Assembly: GCF_030499535.1 (NCBI RefSeq)
Contig: NZ_JASTLB010000001.1
Span: forward strand, 6,014,001-6,078,000
Length of the DNA: 64,000 nt
Source: Streptomyces sp. TG1A-8
Lineage (GTDB): Bacteria; Actinomycetota; Actinomycetes; Streptomycetales; Streptomycetaceae
Direction of reading: 5' to 3'
The first letter of the stretch is position 1, and each line of letters opens with the position of its first letter. Shown here piece by piece: positions 10,160 to 19,139 of the stretch. The notes beneath the pieces were generated by a model. The model saw nothing but the letters and a program-made list of their open reading frames with translations, did not search any database and was not told the origin of the DNA. The position numbers were made by a program, and so were the translations under genes.

Positions 10160-10968
10160 CAGCGGATCTCCTGGGTGCAGCACTTGATGCCACCGCCGGC
10201 CTTGTGGAACTCCGACAGGTCGACGGGGACGGGGACGTAACCGTGGTCGGCCAGGCGCCCGGCCAGCGCCTCGGCACGGGGCGCGATGAAGACGTGGCGG
10301 CCGTCGGACACCGAGTTCAGCCCGAACGCCGCCGCGTCGTCGCGGGTGGCGAGCACTGCGTCCGGGTACAGGCGCCTGAGCACCTCCCGGCTGCCCGGCG
10401 AGAACGCCTCCGGGTAGTAGACGATGTTGTCGTCGTCCAGCACGAACAGCGCCGTGTCCAGGTGGTAGAAGTACGGGTCCACCAGGGTCAGGCCGATCAC
10501 CGGGTGCCCGAGGAACTCCTGGGCCTCGCGGTGGGCCTCCCGGGTGGTGCGGAACCCGGTGCCGGCCAGCACGTACCGGCCCGTCCACACCAGGTCGCCC
10601 TCGCCCTCGGCGACGGACCCGGGGCGGTACACGTCGTAGCCCGCCGTCTTGAACCAGGTGGCGTAGTGGACCGACTCGGGGCGCCGCTCGGGCGCGTGGA
10701 ACAGGGAACCGAAGACCCGGCCGCCGACCACGCACGCCGCGTTCGCGGCGAAGACCATGTCGGGCAGGCCCGGCACCGGCTCGACCGCCTCCACGGTGTG
10801 CCCGTGGGCGCGGTAGGCGCGCACCAGGGTCCGCCACTGCTCCTGGGCGAGGTCCACGTCGACGGGTGCGCCGGGACGCATCCAGGGATTGATCGCGTAC
10901 CGCACCGCGAAGTGCCTCGGCTCGCAGACGAGAAAGCGCCGAGGGCGCTGCACACGACTTCCGGACAC
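10159..10968 (-). CDS. ddaH: Dimethylargininase (DDAH)
   Basis: An amidinotransferase-fold hydrolase that releases citrulline from N-omega-methylated arginines. The sequence shows the substrate-binding FLVCEPRHFAVRYAINPWM block, DMVFAANAACVVGG, the catalytic His region DPYFYHLDTALFVLDD and the C-terminal nucleophile Cys in AGGGIKCCTQEIR. I place the start at GTG 10968, giving 269 residues, because GGAGGAAACC precedes it at good spacing; an upstream ATG would add a proline/arginine-rich tail. It forms an operon with rocD, and the adjacent divergent-oriented position of an Lrp-type gene fits amino-acid control. An arginine deiminase relative is an alternative but less likely. Confidence 0.93.
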   Translation of the reverse strand: MSGSRVQRPRRFLVCEPRHFAVRYAINPWMRPGAPVDVDLAQEQWRTLVRAYRAHGHTVEAVEPVPGLPDMVFAANAACVVGGRVFGSLFHAPERRPESVHYATWFKTAGYDVYRPGSVAEGEGDLVWTGRYVLAGTGFRTTREAHREAQEFLGHPVIGLTLVDPYFYHLDTALFVLDDDNIVYYPEAFSPGSREVLRRLYPDAVLATRDDAAAFGLNSVSDGRHVFIAPRAEALAGRLADHGYVPVPVDLSEFHKAGGGIKCCTQEIR

Positions 10969-11130
10969 AGAGGGTTTCCTCCGCTTCCTGTCTGTCACTG
11001 GGGGACGACACCACGGTAGGAAGGGACCCGGAGGGCCGACAAGGAACAAAACCTGCGCGTGTGCGCAACACCGCTGCGTCCTCGGCGGGAGGGACGCAGG
11101 ACAACTGCGCCGGCACGGGTTTGGGCGGGA

Positions 11131-11616
11131 TCACTCGGGTGCCGCGTGGGTGGCGCCCGCCTCCGGGCTCTCCGGCAGGAGGTGGGACAGCACCATCACG
11201 CTGATCGTCTTCCGGATGAAGGGCTCGGTGCGGATGCGCTCCAGCACCTCCTCGAAGTGTTCCACGTCCCGAGCCCGCACGTGCAGCAGCGCGTCCGCGC
11301 CACCGGTCACCGTCATGGCCGCGGTGATCTCCGGGTGGTTGCGCACCACCTCCGCGAGCCGCCGCGGCGGGGCCGCGCCCTCGCAGTACACCTCGACGTA
11401 CGCCTCGGTGCGCCAGCCGAGCGCGGAGGGCTCGACCGTGGCCGTGAACCCGGTGATCACGCCGGTCTCCCGGAGCCGGTCCACGCGCCGCTTGACCGCG
11501 GTGGACGACAGCCCGACTGTCGCGCCGATCTCGGCGAAGCTGGTCCGGGCGTTCGCCATCAGCGCGGTGATGATCTTCCGGTCGAGGTCGTCGAACGGAG
11601 CGGTCCTGCTGTTCAT
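11131..11616 (-). CDS. Lrp/AsnC family transcriptional regulator
   Basis: A 161-residue feast/famine regulator: an N-terminal winged HTH (DDLDRKIITALMANARTSFA, then VGLSSTAVKRRVDRLRETG) and a C-terminal RAM ligand-binding domain (AAMTVTGGADALLHVRARD). It lies upstream of and in the same direction as ddaH-rocD, with a 162-bp gap, so it probably controls that arginine-utilisation pair in response to an amino acid. The ATG at 11616 gives a normal family length. Confidence 0.93.
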   Translation of the reverse strand: MNSRTAPFDDLDRKIITALMANARTSFAEIGATVGLSSTAVKRRVDRLRETGVITGFTATVEPSALGWRTEAYVEVYCEGAAPPRRLAEVVRNHPEITAAMTVTGGADALLHVRARDVEHFEEVLERIRTEPFIRKTISVMVLSHLLPESPEAGATHAAPE

Positions 11617-11647
11617 GCGGGCACTGTAGTGAGCCCCGCGCGGACGG

Positions 11648-11815
11648 TCAGGGCCGGGTGAGGACCAGGGCGAGCGTCAGCAGCCCCAGCACCACCCATC
11701 CGAACCACAGCCAGCCGTTGCTGCCGAGCGCGACCGTGTAGGCCGTCACCACGACGAGCCCGCCGGCGGTCATCGCCCCCATGGCCTTGGTTGAACCGTT
11801 CGTGGAACCGGGCAT
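11648..11815 (-). CDS. Small predicted membrane protein
   Basis: A 55-residue protein with two hydrophobic segments (AGGLVVVTAYTVAL and FGWVVLGLLTLALVL) separated by a short turn. The start ATG at 11815 follows GGGGAGGATGCCGCG, a reasonable ribosome site. It lies between the CtaG-like gene and the Lrp-type gene on the same strand. I do not recognise a family; coding status is supported by codon pattern, ribosome site and the clear two-helix layout. Confidence 0.7.
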   Translation of the reverse strand: MPGSTNGSTKAMGAMTAGGLVVVTAYTVALGSNGWLWFGWVVLGLLTLALVLTRP

Positions 11816-11883
11816 CGCGGCATCCTCCCCATGGTCCGTTCCCCCATGGTGCCCCGGCCCGGCCCGCGCGGCACACCGCGGAC

Positions 11884-12834
11884 TCAGCCCTCGCGCGCGC
11901 TGAGGGAGGCCAGGTAGGCGTTGTACGCCTCCAGCTCCTTGTCGCCGTCCCGGTCGGCGGCGCGGTCCTTGCGCCTGGCCTGCCGCTGCTCGGAGCCGTG
12001 CCACTGGAACAGCAGCGCTATCAGCACCAGCACGGACGGGATCTCGCTGAACGCCCAGGCGATGCCCCCGGCCGCGTTCTGGTCGGAGAGCGCGTCGATG
12101 CCGAGCGAGGCCGGCGGGTGTGTGAACGTGCCCACCATCGGCGCCGACGCCATCATCAGCGCGATGCCGAAGAACGCGTGGAACGGCATGCCGGCGAACA
12201 ACTCCAGCATCCGCATCAGGTAACCGGGGCGGTGCGGCCCGGGGTCCACCCCGATGATCGGCCAGAAGAAGACGACGCCCACGGCGAAGAAGTGCACCAT
12301 CATCGCCACGTGCCCGGTCCGCGAGCCCATCAGGAAGTCGAACAGCGGGGTGAAGTACAGGCCGTACAGGCTCGCGATGAACAGCGGGATCGTGAACGCC
12401 GGGTGGGTGACGATCCGCATGTACCGGCTGTGCAGCAGTGCCAGCAGCAGTTCGCGCGGCCCCCTGCGGCCCCTGCCGGCCGCCGGCAGGGCGCGCAGCG
12501 CCAGCGTGACCGGGGCGCCCAGCAGGACCAGGATGGGCGAGAGCATGCTGATCACCATGTGCTGCACCATGTGCACGCTGAACATGACCATGCCGTAGTC
12601 GTTCAGCCGGGTGCACATCATCAGCGCGACGGTCAGCACACCGGCCGCGAACGACACCGTACGTCCCGCCGGCCAGGCGTCACCGCGCCGCCGCAGCCGG
12701 ACGGCCCCCCAGCCGTACAGCGCGAGTCCCGCCAGGCAGGCGACCAGGAAGAACGGGTCCGCCGACCAGCCCAGGCCCCGCCCCAGCGTGAACGGCGGCA
12801 GGTCCGTCATCATGCCGTGCCCGCTGTGATCCAT
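11884..12834 (-). CDS. ctaG: Cytochrome c oxidase assembly protein, CtaG/caa3 type
   Basis: A polytopic membrane protein of 316 residues with about seven hydrophobic segments. The family hallmark HMVQHMVISMLSPILVLLGA is near residue 85, and a second conserved block has FFAVGVVFFWPIIGVDP. Members help assemble copper centres of cytochrome oxidases or export copper. The start at ATG 12834 (MDHSGHGMM) gives a His/Met-rich N-terminus plausible for copper handling; upstream in-frame sequence is arginine-rich and lacks a ribosome site. The short soluble C-terminus is charged. Confidence 0.88.
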   Translation of the reverse strand: MDHSGHGMMTDLPPFTLGRGLGWSADPFFLVACLAGLALYGWGAVRLRRRGDAWPAGRTVSFAAGVLTVALMMCTRLNDYGMVMFSVHMVQHMVISMLSPILVLLGAPVTLALRALPAAGRGRRGPRELLLALLHSRYMRIVTHPAFTIPLFIASLYGLYFTPLFDFLMGSRTGHVAMMVHFFAVGVVFFWPIIGVDPGPHRPGYLMRMLELFAGMPFHAFFGIALMMASAPMVGTFTHPPASLGIDALSDQNAAGGIAWAFSEIPSVLVLIALLFQWHGSEQRQARRKDRAADRDGDKELEAYNAYLASLSAREG

Positions 12835-12889
12835 CCGCCGGCTCCTGATTCGTGGGGGTTGTGCGCGTCTGTCCGCCCCCAAGAGTAGG

Positions 12890-12923
12890 ACCGCCCCCGG
12901 TCACGCCTGCGACCGGGGGCGGT
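12890..12923 (-). terminator. Terminator after pfkA
   Basis: A perfect 13-bp inverted repeat (ACCGCCCCCGGTC and complement, 8-base loop) sits 15 bp downstream of the pfkA stop on the minus strand and upstream of the ctaG-like start, separating the two units. Confidence 0.8.
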
Positions 12924-12937
12924 TCGTGCTCCGGGGG

Positions 12938-13963
12938 CTACAGGATGCACTCCGCCTCGTCGTACCGCTGCGCGGGAACGGTCTTCAGCGTCTCCACGGC
13001 CTCCGCCAGGGACACCATCACTATGTCCGTCCCCCGCAGCGCCGTCATCTTCCCGAAATCGCCCCGGTGCACCGCCTCCACCGCGTGCCAGCCGAACCGG
13101 GTGGCCAGCACCCGGTCGTACGCCGTCGGAGTGCCGCCCCGCTGGATGTGCCCGAGGATGACCGGACGCGCCTCCTTGCCGAGCCGCCGCTCCAGCTCGA
13201 CCGACAGCTGCCGCGCGATGCCCGCGAAGCGTTCGTGTCCGTAGACGTCCTTGCCGCCCTCGTCGAACGCCATGGAGCCGGGCCGCGGTTTGGCCCCCTC
13301 CGCGGCGACCACGATCGCGAACCGCTTGCCCGCCTCGAACCGGGCGCCGACCTTCTTGGTCAACTCCTCGATGTCGAAGGGACGTTCGGGGACGACGACG
13401 GCGTGGGCGCCCGCCGCCATGCCGGAGTGCAGCGCTATCCAGCCGGTGTGCCGGCCCATGACCTCGACGATCAGCACCCGCTGGTGGGACTCGGCGGTGG
13501 TCTTGAGCCGGTCCAGCGCCTCGGTCGCGACGCCCACCGCGGTGTCGAAGCCGAAGGTGACGTCCGTGACGGCGATGTCGTTGTCGATGGTCTTCGGCAC
13601 GCCGACGATGGGCAGCCCGCTGTCGGACAGCAGCCGGGCCGCCTTCAGCGTGCCCTCGCCGCCGATCGGGATGATCGCGTCCAGGCCGAGTTCCGCGACA
13701 TGGCCCCGGGCCCGCTCCACGCCGCCCCGCAGGTGCTCCGGGCGGACCCGGGAGGAGCCGAGGATCGTGCCGCCGCGGGCCAGGATGCCGCCCACGGCAT
13801 CGAGGTCGAGCTTCAGATAGTCGCACTCCAGGAGGCCCTTCCAGCCGTCCCGGAAACCGATGACCTCGTCGCCGTGGTCGGCGACGGCACGGTGCACGAC
13901 GGACCGGATGACGGCGTTCAGGCCGGGGCAGTCGCCTCCGGACGTGAGGACACCAATGCGCAT
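12938..13963 (-). CDS. pfkA: 6-phosphofructokinase
   Basis: Catalyses phosphorylation of fructose 6-phosphate in glycolysis. The 341-residue protein has the N-terminal ATP-binding LTSGGDCPGLNAVIR, IPIGGEGTLKAARLL, the catalytic PKTIDNDIAVTD loop with FGFDTAV, and VEVMGRHTGWIAL. The GGEGT element, where Bacillus enzymes have GGDGS, is common in actinobacterial ATP-dependent enzymes and differs from the GGDD of PPi-dependent ones, favouring ATP as donor. The start ATG 13963 is fixed by the conserved MRIGVLTSGG. It stands alone with its own terminator. S. coelicolor has three paralogues. Confidence 0.96.
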   Translation of the reverse strand: MRIGVLTSGGDCPGLNAVIRSVVHRAVADHGDEVIGFRDGWKGLLECDYLKLDLDAVGGILARGGTILGSSRVRPEHLRGGVERARGHVAELGLDAIIPIGGEGTLKAARLLSDSGLPIVGVPKTIDNDIAVTDVTFGFDTAVGVATEALDRLKTTAESHQRVLIVEVMGRHTGWIALHSGMAAGAHAVVVPERPFDIEELTKKVGARFEAGKRFAIVVAAEGAKPRPGSMAFDEGGKDVYGHERFAGIARQLSVELERRLGKEARPVILGHIQRGGTPTAYDRVLATRFGWHAVEAVHRGDFGKMTALRGTDIVMVSLAEAVETLKTVPAQRYDEAECIL

Positions 13964-14161
13964 AGCCCGAAATACCTTCTCAACGTGGGCCGGGACGCCG
14001 GACCGCGTCGTCCGGCGAGTTCCCGGCCACCCTACCGGCGTGAGGGGGTGGCTCCGTAGCAGGCGTCCGCCTGCTGGACGCGCCCGCACATGTGAGCGGA
14101 CGGCCTGTCAGGCGGGGCCCGCCACGAGTCCGCACCCGCTGAGACGGCGCTGAGACCCTGC

Positions 14162-14890
14162 TTACGCGGGCTGCTGCGCGGCGGCGATGCGCTCGTTGCG
14201 CAGCGCCTCGTACCACTGGTCGTCGATCGGCGGCAGTGCGTTGACGTCGAGCGCCAGCTTCAGCAGCAGGTCGGCGATCAGCGGGTTGCGGGCCAGCACC
14301 GGACCGTGCATGTACGTGCCGAAGACGGTGCCGTTGTACGCGCCCTCCGTGCCGTCCCCGGTGCCGTTGCCCTTGCCGATCCGCACCTGGGCCAGGGGGC
14401 GGGCGGCGGGGCCGAGGTGGGTGACGCCCTGGTGGTTCTCGAAGCCGGTCAGCGGGGGCAGGCCGAGCCGCGGGTCGATGTCCCCGAGGACGTCGCCCAC
14501 GCACCGCTCGCCCTCGCCGCGCACCGACACCACGTCGAGCAGGCCGAGGCCGGGCTCGCGCTGGCCGAGGTCGTTGATGAACTCGTGGCCGAGGATCTGG
14601 TAGCCGGCGCACACGGAGAAGACGATCGCGCCGTTCTCCACCGCCCGCTGCAGGTGCCCGTCGCGCCGCAGCCGCTCGGCCGCGAGCCGCTGCGGCCGGT
14701 CCTCGCCGCCGCCGATCAGGTAGATGTCCCCGGAGGTCGGGATCGGCTGGTCGCTGCGCACGTCGAGCCGGGCCACGTCCAGGCCGCGCTGCCGCGCCCG
14801 GCGCTCCACGACGAGCGCGTTGCCCTGGTCGCCGTAGGTGCTCAGCAGGTCCGGGTAGATCCACACCAGCCGCAGTTGGTTGTCGCTCAT
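14162..14890 (-). CDS. gatD: Lipid II isoglutaminyl synthase, glutaminase subunit GatD
   Basis: GatD hydrolyses glutamine and passes ammonia to MurT, which amidates the second-position glutamate of lipid II. The 242-residue protein is a triad class I glutamine amidotransferase of the CobB/CobQ type. Nucleophile Cys lies in FSVCAGYQILGHEF and the catalytic His in GTYMHGPVLARNP near residue 190. The N-terminal WIYPDLLSTYGDQGNALV is family-typical. The gene follows murT by 20 bp in the same direction, the standard pairing. Confidence 0.95.
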   Translation of the reverse strand: MSDNQLRLVWIYPDLLSTYGDQGNALVVERRARQRGLDVARLDVRSDQPIPTSGDIYLIGGGEDRPQRLAAERLRRDGHLQRAVENGAIVFSVCAGYQILGHEFINDLGQREPGLGLLDVVSVRGEGERCVGDVLGDIDPRLGLPPLTGFENHQGVTHLGPAARPLAQVRIGKGNGTGDGTEGAYNGTVFGTYMHGPVLARNPLIADLLLKLALDVNALPPIDDQWYEALRNERIAAAQQPA

Positions 14891-14910
14891 GAGGTGATCG
14901 CCCTTCCTGA

Positions 14911-16149
14911 TCAGTTGCCGACCCGGCGGCGCAGGTCCTGGAACGCGGTGTAGTTGGCGATGACCTCGATGCGTCCCGGCGGGGCCAGCTGGACGGCCTG
15001 GTCGAGGTTGTCGCAGACCTGGAAGTGCTGGTTGGCGACCTCCAGGCGGACGGCGAGGTCCAGCTTCCGGTTGCCGAGCACGAAGATCGGGTGGCCGGTC
15101 AGCCGCGTGTAGTCGACGTCCCACAGCCACGAGGTGTCCGTGCCGTCGGCGCCGCGCGCGTTCACGGAGAGGATCACCGGGGTGGGCGGCGGGTCGATCA
15201 GGGAGAACGTCTCCAGCCAGCCGGCCGGGTTCTTCGCCAGCAGCAGCCGCAGGTCACGGCCCTGGAACTGGACGACGTCGTAGCGGCCGGCCACGGCCTG
15301 CACCTGGTACATCCGCTCCAGGGCGACCTGCGGCGGCACCCCGAACACGGCGGCGACGGCGGCGGAGGAGGCCGCGTTGGCCTTGTTGGCGCGGCCCGGC
15401 AGCTGCAGGTGGATCGGCCAGGCGGACCCGTGCGGATCGAGGACGTGGTCCCCGGACAGGGCCCAGGTCGGCGTCGGCCGGCGGAAGCCGCACTCGCCGC
15501 AGAACCAGTCGTCGCCGGGGCGCTGCATGACGCCGCCGCACGACGGGCAGGACCACGCGTCGTCCTTCCACATCTGCCCGGCCGCGACCCAGATCACGTT
15601 GGGGGAGGAGGAGGCGGCCCACACCACCAGCGGGTCGTCGCAGTTGGCGACGACCACGGCCTTGGACCCGGACAGGCCCTCGCGCCAGTGCTCGGCGAGC
15701 ATCCGGGTCTCGGCGGCGCGGTCGAGCTGGTCGCGGGAGAGGTTCAGCAGGGCGATGCACTTCGGGCCGGTGTCCCGGGCGACCCCGGACAGGTACTTCT
15801 CGTCGACCTCGATGACGGCGAACTTCGCGTCCGAGCCGCCCGCGAGCGCGGAGGTGATGCCGGCCGGCATGTTGGCGCCGAGCGCGTTCGACACGACCGG
15901 GCCCGCGGCGCGCAGCGCCTCCGCGATGAGCCGGGTGGTCGTGGTCTTGCCGTTCGTGGCGGACACCAGGACGACGTCCAGGTTCTGGGCGAGCCGTCCG
16001 AGGAGGTCGGGGTCGAGTTTCAGCGCGACCCGGCCACCGATCACCGACCCGCTGCCGCGCCCCGCGGCCCGCGATGCCGCAGCGACCGCCTTGCCCGCGG
16101 TCACGGCCAGCTTGGCCCGCGGCGTGAGCGGGTCCGAGTTGCCTGCCAT
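14911..16149 (-). CDS. murT: Lipid II isoglutaminyl synthase, ligase subunit MurT
   Basis: MurT is the Mur-ligase-like ATPase partner of GatD. The 412-residue protein has the P-loop VSATNGKTTTTRLIAEAL near residue 60, the inserted zinc ribbon with two CX2C pairs (CPSCGG and CGECGF) that marks MurT, and the C-terminal DUF1727 region (VDYTRLTGHPIFVLGNRKLD). I place the start at ATG 16149, preceded by AAGGAGGATCGAG; an in-frame start 54 bases upstream lacks a ribosome site. It begins the murT-gatD operon and is divergent from the deformylase gene. Confidence 0.96.
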   Translation of the reverse strand: MAGNSDPLTPRAKLAVTAGKAVAAASRAAGRGSGSVIGGRVALKLDPDLLGRLAQNLDVVLVSATNGKTTTTRLIAEALRAAGPVVSNALGANMPAGITSALAGGSDAKFAVIEVDEKYLSGVARDTGPKCIALLNLSRDQLDRAAETRMLAEHWREGLSGSKAVVVANCDDPLVVWAASSSPNVIWVAAGQMWKDDAWSCPSCGGVMQRPGDDWFCGECGFRRPTPTWALSGDHVLDPHGSAWPIHLQLPGRANKANAASSAAVAAVFGVPPQVALERMYQVQAVAGRYDVVQFQGRDLRLLLAKNPAGWLETFSLIDPPPTPVILSVNARGADGTDTSWLWDVDYTRLTGHPIFVLGNRKLDLAVRLEVANQHFQVCDNLDQAVQLAPPGRIEVIANYTAFQDLRRRVGN

Positions 16150-16304
16150 CAGTTCTCGATCCTCCTTGCGTACGCGCGGCGCCTCGCCTGAGCCATCCGG
16201 CAACGTGGTGTGGACCTCAGCCTATCGAGATCCCCGCGTACACCCGAATCCCGGCCCGCGCCCCGCGGCGGGCACGGGCCCGAACGAACCGTACCCTTGC
16301 CGCC

Positions 16305-16844
16305 ATGCGACACGGCTCGATCCCGGGCGCCCGCGGGCGCGTCCGGCCCCTCACCCTGCTCGGCGACGCGCCACTGCGCGAACGGTGCCGGGAGGTCACC
16401 GACTTCGGCCCCGCTCTGGCGGCGCTCGTGGAGGACCTGTTCGCCACGATGTACGCGGCGCGGGGGGTGGGCCTGGCCGCGAACCAGATCGGGGTGCCGC
16501 TCAGGGTGTTCGTGTACGACTGCCCGGACGACGACGACGTGCGCCACCTCGGGCACGTGGTGAACCCCCGCCTGGTGAGAACGGACGGAGTGGTGGTCCG
16601 GGGGCCGGAGGGCTGCCTGTCCCTGCCCGGACTGGAGGCCGGGACGGAGCGTCACGACCACGCGGTGGTCGAGGGTTCCACGCTGACCGGGGAGCCGGTC
16701 ACCGTGCACGGCACGGGCTTCTTCGCCCGTTGCCTGCAGCACGAGTGCGACCACGTCGAGGGGCGCGTGTACGCGGACCGCCTCACGGGGTGGCGCAGGC
16801 GCCGGCTGCTGCGGCAGGTCGCCCGGGCCGCCTGGCACCGGTAG
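16305..16844 (+). CDS. def: Peptide deformylase
   Basis: Removes the N-formyl group from nascent proteins using a metal ion. All three motifs are intact in the 179-residue protein: GVGLAANQIG, EGCLSLPG (Cys ligand) and QHECDHVEG (two His ligands and catalytic Glu). The C-terminus is short and basic (GWRRRRLLRQVARAAWHR). No strong ribosome site precedes ATG 16305, although the N-terminus is normal for a family member. Streptomyces encode several deformylases, so this one may not be essential. Confidence 0.95.
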   Translation: MRHGSIPGARGRVRPLTLLGDAPLRERCREVTDFGPALAALVEDLFATMYAARGVGLAANQIGVPLRVFVYDCPDDDDVRHLGHVVNPRLVRTDGVVVRGPEGCLSLPGLEAGTERHDHAVVEGSTLTGEPVTVHGTGFFARCLQHECDHVEGRVYADRLTGWRRRRLLRQVARAAWHR

Positions 16845-16913
16845 GCGGTTCCGCCGCGAAGGGGCGGGGGAGGGCACGGGAGGCCGCGGTCCGCCCGTGG
16901 GCGCAGCGCACCC

Positions 16914-17555
16914 TCAGAACCCCGGGCCCCCCACCCGGTCGCCCGCGGCGGCGAGCCGCCCCCACAGCAGGTCGGCGAGCGACCGCACCAACTCGGCGCG
17001 GGAACAGGGGCGCTCGCCGAGCCACCAGTCGCCCGCGGCGTGCATCATGCCGACGATCCCGTGACCCCACACCCGGGCGAGCTGCTGCGTGCCCGGCCCG
17101 AGGTCCAGCCGCTCCTCGATGACCTGGGCCAGCTCCTCGCCCATGCGCCGCAGCAGCGGGGCGCTGTGCTTGCCGACGTCGAACCCCTGGTCGCCCGGGG
17201 AGCCCTCCGCGGGGTGCATGAGGAACCGGTACACCTGCGGCCGTGCCTCGATGGCCGTGAGGTAGGTGTCCAGCGTGGACTCCACCCGCTCCCGCCGCCC
17301 CGCCGGAGCGTCCAGCGCGGCCCGCAGCGAGTCCAGCAGCGCGTCCGTGTGCCGCTTGGCCAAGGCTGCGTAAAGCCCGCCCTTGTCCCCGAAGTGCCGG
17401 TAGAGGATCGGCTTGGTGATGCCGGCCTCGGCGGCGATCGCGTTCATCGACGCCTGCGGGCCGTCGCGCAGCACCACCCGGTCGGCGGCCTCCAGCAACT
17501 CCCGCCGTCGGCGGTCGGCGGAGCGTTGCTGATCGGTCCGCTGCCTGGTGTCCAT
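16914..17555 (-). CDS. TetR family transcriptional regulator
   Basis: A 213-residue repressor: an N-terminal TetR HTH (RELLEAADRVVLRDG, then IAAEAGITKPILYRHFGDKG) and a helical C-terminal ligand domain. It is divergent from the acyl-CoA dehydrogenase gene, and two inverted repeats lie in the shared promoter region, so it probably represses that gene and possibly itself, with an acyl-CoA-type ligand. Ligand identity is inference from the neighbour only. Confidence 0.93.
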   Translation of the reverse strand: MDTRQRTDQQRSADRRRRELLEAADRVVLRDGPQASMNAIAAEAGITKPILYRHFGDKGGLYAALAKRHTDALLDSLRAALDAPAGRRERVESTLDTYLTAIEARPQVYRFLMHPAEGSPGDQGFDVGKHSAPLLRRMGEELAQVIEERLDLGPGTQQLARVWGHGIVGMMHAAGDWWLGERPCSRAELVRSLADLLWGRLAAAGDRVGGPGF

Positions 17556-17662
17556 GTGCTCTCCCCACCCGTGGTGATTCGGTGACGCCTGCGCAAACTA
17601 ACACTGCCCGTGTCCGTGACGTGGAGCGGGATGCCGGGGCACCCTCGGAAGTTGACTTTTCC

Positions 17663-17699
17663 TACCGGTCGGTAACAGACTCGCGTTACCGCTAGTAAC
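17663..17699. promoter_or_regulatory. Two candidate TetR operators upstream of acyl-CoA dehydrogenase
   Basis: TACCGGTCGGTA (17663-17674, arms TACCG/CGGTA) and GTTACCGCTAGTAAC (17685-17699, arms GTTAC/GTAAC) lie side by side between the divergent tetR and acyl-CoA dehydrogenase genes. A TTGACT that could be a -35 element sits at 17652-17657. The second repeat ends 26 bp before the dehydrogenase ATG, so bound protein would block transcription or elongation. Binding by the neighbouring TetR protein is inference. Confidence 0.65.
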
Positions 17700-17724
17700 A
17701 TCGCACCGCCGCGCTGGAGGGGAC

Positions 17725-18951
17725 ATGGCCGAGTTCACCATGGAGCTCAACGACGAACAGAAGGAGGTCCGGGACTGGTTGCACGGCTTCGCCGCCGACG
17801 TCATCCGTCCCGCGGCCGCCGAGTGGGACGAGCGTGAGGAGACTCCCTGGCCGGTCATCCAGGAGGCCGCGAAGGTCGGCATCTACTCCCTCGACTTCTA
17901 CGCGCAACAGTACTTCGACCCCACCGGCCTCGGTATCCCGACGGCCATGGAGGAGCTGTTCTGGGGCGACGCGGGCATCGCCCTCTCCATTGTGGGCACA
18001 GGCCTGGCCGCCGTGGGCGTCCTCGCCAACGGAACCGAGGAGCAGATCGGTACCTGGATCCCCCAGATGTACGGCGACCAGAACGACGTCAAGGTCGCCG
18101 CCTTCTGCTCCTCCGAGCCCGACGCCGGCTCCGACGTCGCCTCCATGCGCACCCGTGCCGTGTACGACGAGGCCAAGGACGAGTGGGTGATCAACGGCAC
18201 CAAGACCTGGGCGACCAACGGCGGCATCGCCAACGTCCACGTCGTCGTCGCCGTGGTCGACCCCGAGCTGGGCTCCAAGGGCCACGCCTCCTTCATCGTC
18301 CCGCCCGGCACGCCGGGTCTCGCCCAGGGCCAGAAGTTCAAGAAGCACGGCATCCGGGCCTCGCACACCGCCGAGGTCATCCTGGACGGCGTCCGCGTGC
18401 CGGGCTCCTGCCTGCTCGGCGGCAAGGAGAGGCTCGACGAGCGCCTCGCCCGGGCCCGGGAGCGGGCCAGGACGGGCGGGGAGCGGGTGAAGAACGCGGC
18501 GATGGCCACGTTCGAGGCCTCGCGGCCGGCCGTGGGCGCGATGGCGGTGGGCACCGCCCGGGCCGCGTACGAGGTCGCCCTCGACTACGCCCGGACCCGT
18601 GAGCAGTTCGGCCGGCCGATCATCGACAACCAGGGCGTCGCCTTCCAGCTCGCGGACATGCGCACGCAGATCGACGCCGCCCGGCTCCTGGTCTGGCGCG
18701 CCTCCTGGATGGCGGTCAACGGCAAGCCCTTCACCGCGGCCGAGGGCTCGATGTCCAAGCTGTACGCCAGCGAGACCGCGAAGAAGGTCACCGCGCAGGC
18801 CATCCAGATCCTGGGCGGCAACGGCTACACCCGCGAGTACCCGGTGGAGCGCATGCACCGCGACGCGGCGATCTACACGATCTTCGAGGGCACGAGCGAG
18901 ATCCAGCGCCTGGTGATCGCCCGCACCCTGTCGGGGATGCCGATCCGCTGA
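17725..18951 (+). CDS. Acyl-CoA dehydrogenase
   Basis: An FAD-dependent acyl-CoA dehydrogenase of 408 residues. The first signature appears as [20 protein letters not shown] and the second as [20 protein letters not shown]; the substrate-binding arginine is in EQFGRP. The catalytic base is expected in [18 protein letters not shown] near residue 390, the position used by short- and medium-chain enzymes. A charged insertion [20 protein letters not shown] near residue 240 is characteristic of a Streptomyces subgroup. GGAGGGGAC precedes the ATG. Chain-length preference cannot be told. Confidence 0.95.
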   Translation: MAEFTMELNDEQKEVRDWLHGFAADVIRPAAAEWDEREETPWPVIQEAAKVGIYSLDFYAQQYFDPTGLGIPTAMEELFWGDAGIALSIVGTGLAAVGVLANGTEEQIGTWIPQMYGDQNDVKVAAFCSSEPDAGSDVASMRTRAVYDEAKDEWVINGTKTWATNGGIANVHVVVAVVDPELGSKGHASFIVPPGTPGLAQGQKFKKHGIRASHTAEVILDGVRVPGSCLLGGKERLDERLARARERARTGGERVKNAAMATFEASRPAVGAMAVGTARAAYEVALDYARTREQFGRPIIDNQGVAFQLADMRTQIDAARLLVWRASWMAVNGKPFTAAEGSMSKLYASETAKKVTAQAIQILGGNGYTREYPVERMHRDAAIYTIFEGTSEIQRLVIARTLSGMPIR

Positions 18952-19139
18952 CCTGGACGCCCTGGGCACTGCGGACGCCCCGGCCCCACCGGCCGGGGGC
19001 CCGCCCGTGCCCCTGTTCCGCGGGGCCCCCGCAAGGGCCGCCGGCCGGGGGCGGCCGGTCGCCCAACGGCACCGTCCCCGGGGCGGGAGCGCGACGAGCG
19101 GCGTTGCGGAGCGGCCGACCGTCCCGGCACGGGTGCCCG

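Noticed and set aside
8933..11134. A single fused minus-strand protein covering rocD and part of ddaH
   Set aside because: Only the part from ATG 10159 is homologous to aminotransferases; the N-terminal extension is an out-of-frame reading of ddaH.
12938..13963. PPi-dependent phosphofructokinase
   Set aside because: The GGEGT element lacks the GGDD aspartate typical of PPi-dependent enzymes.
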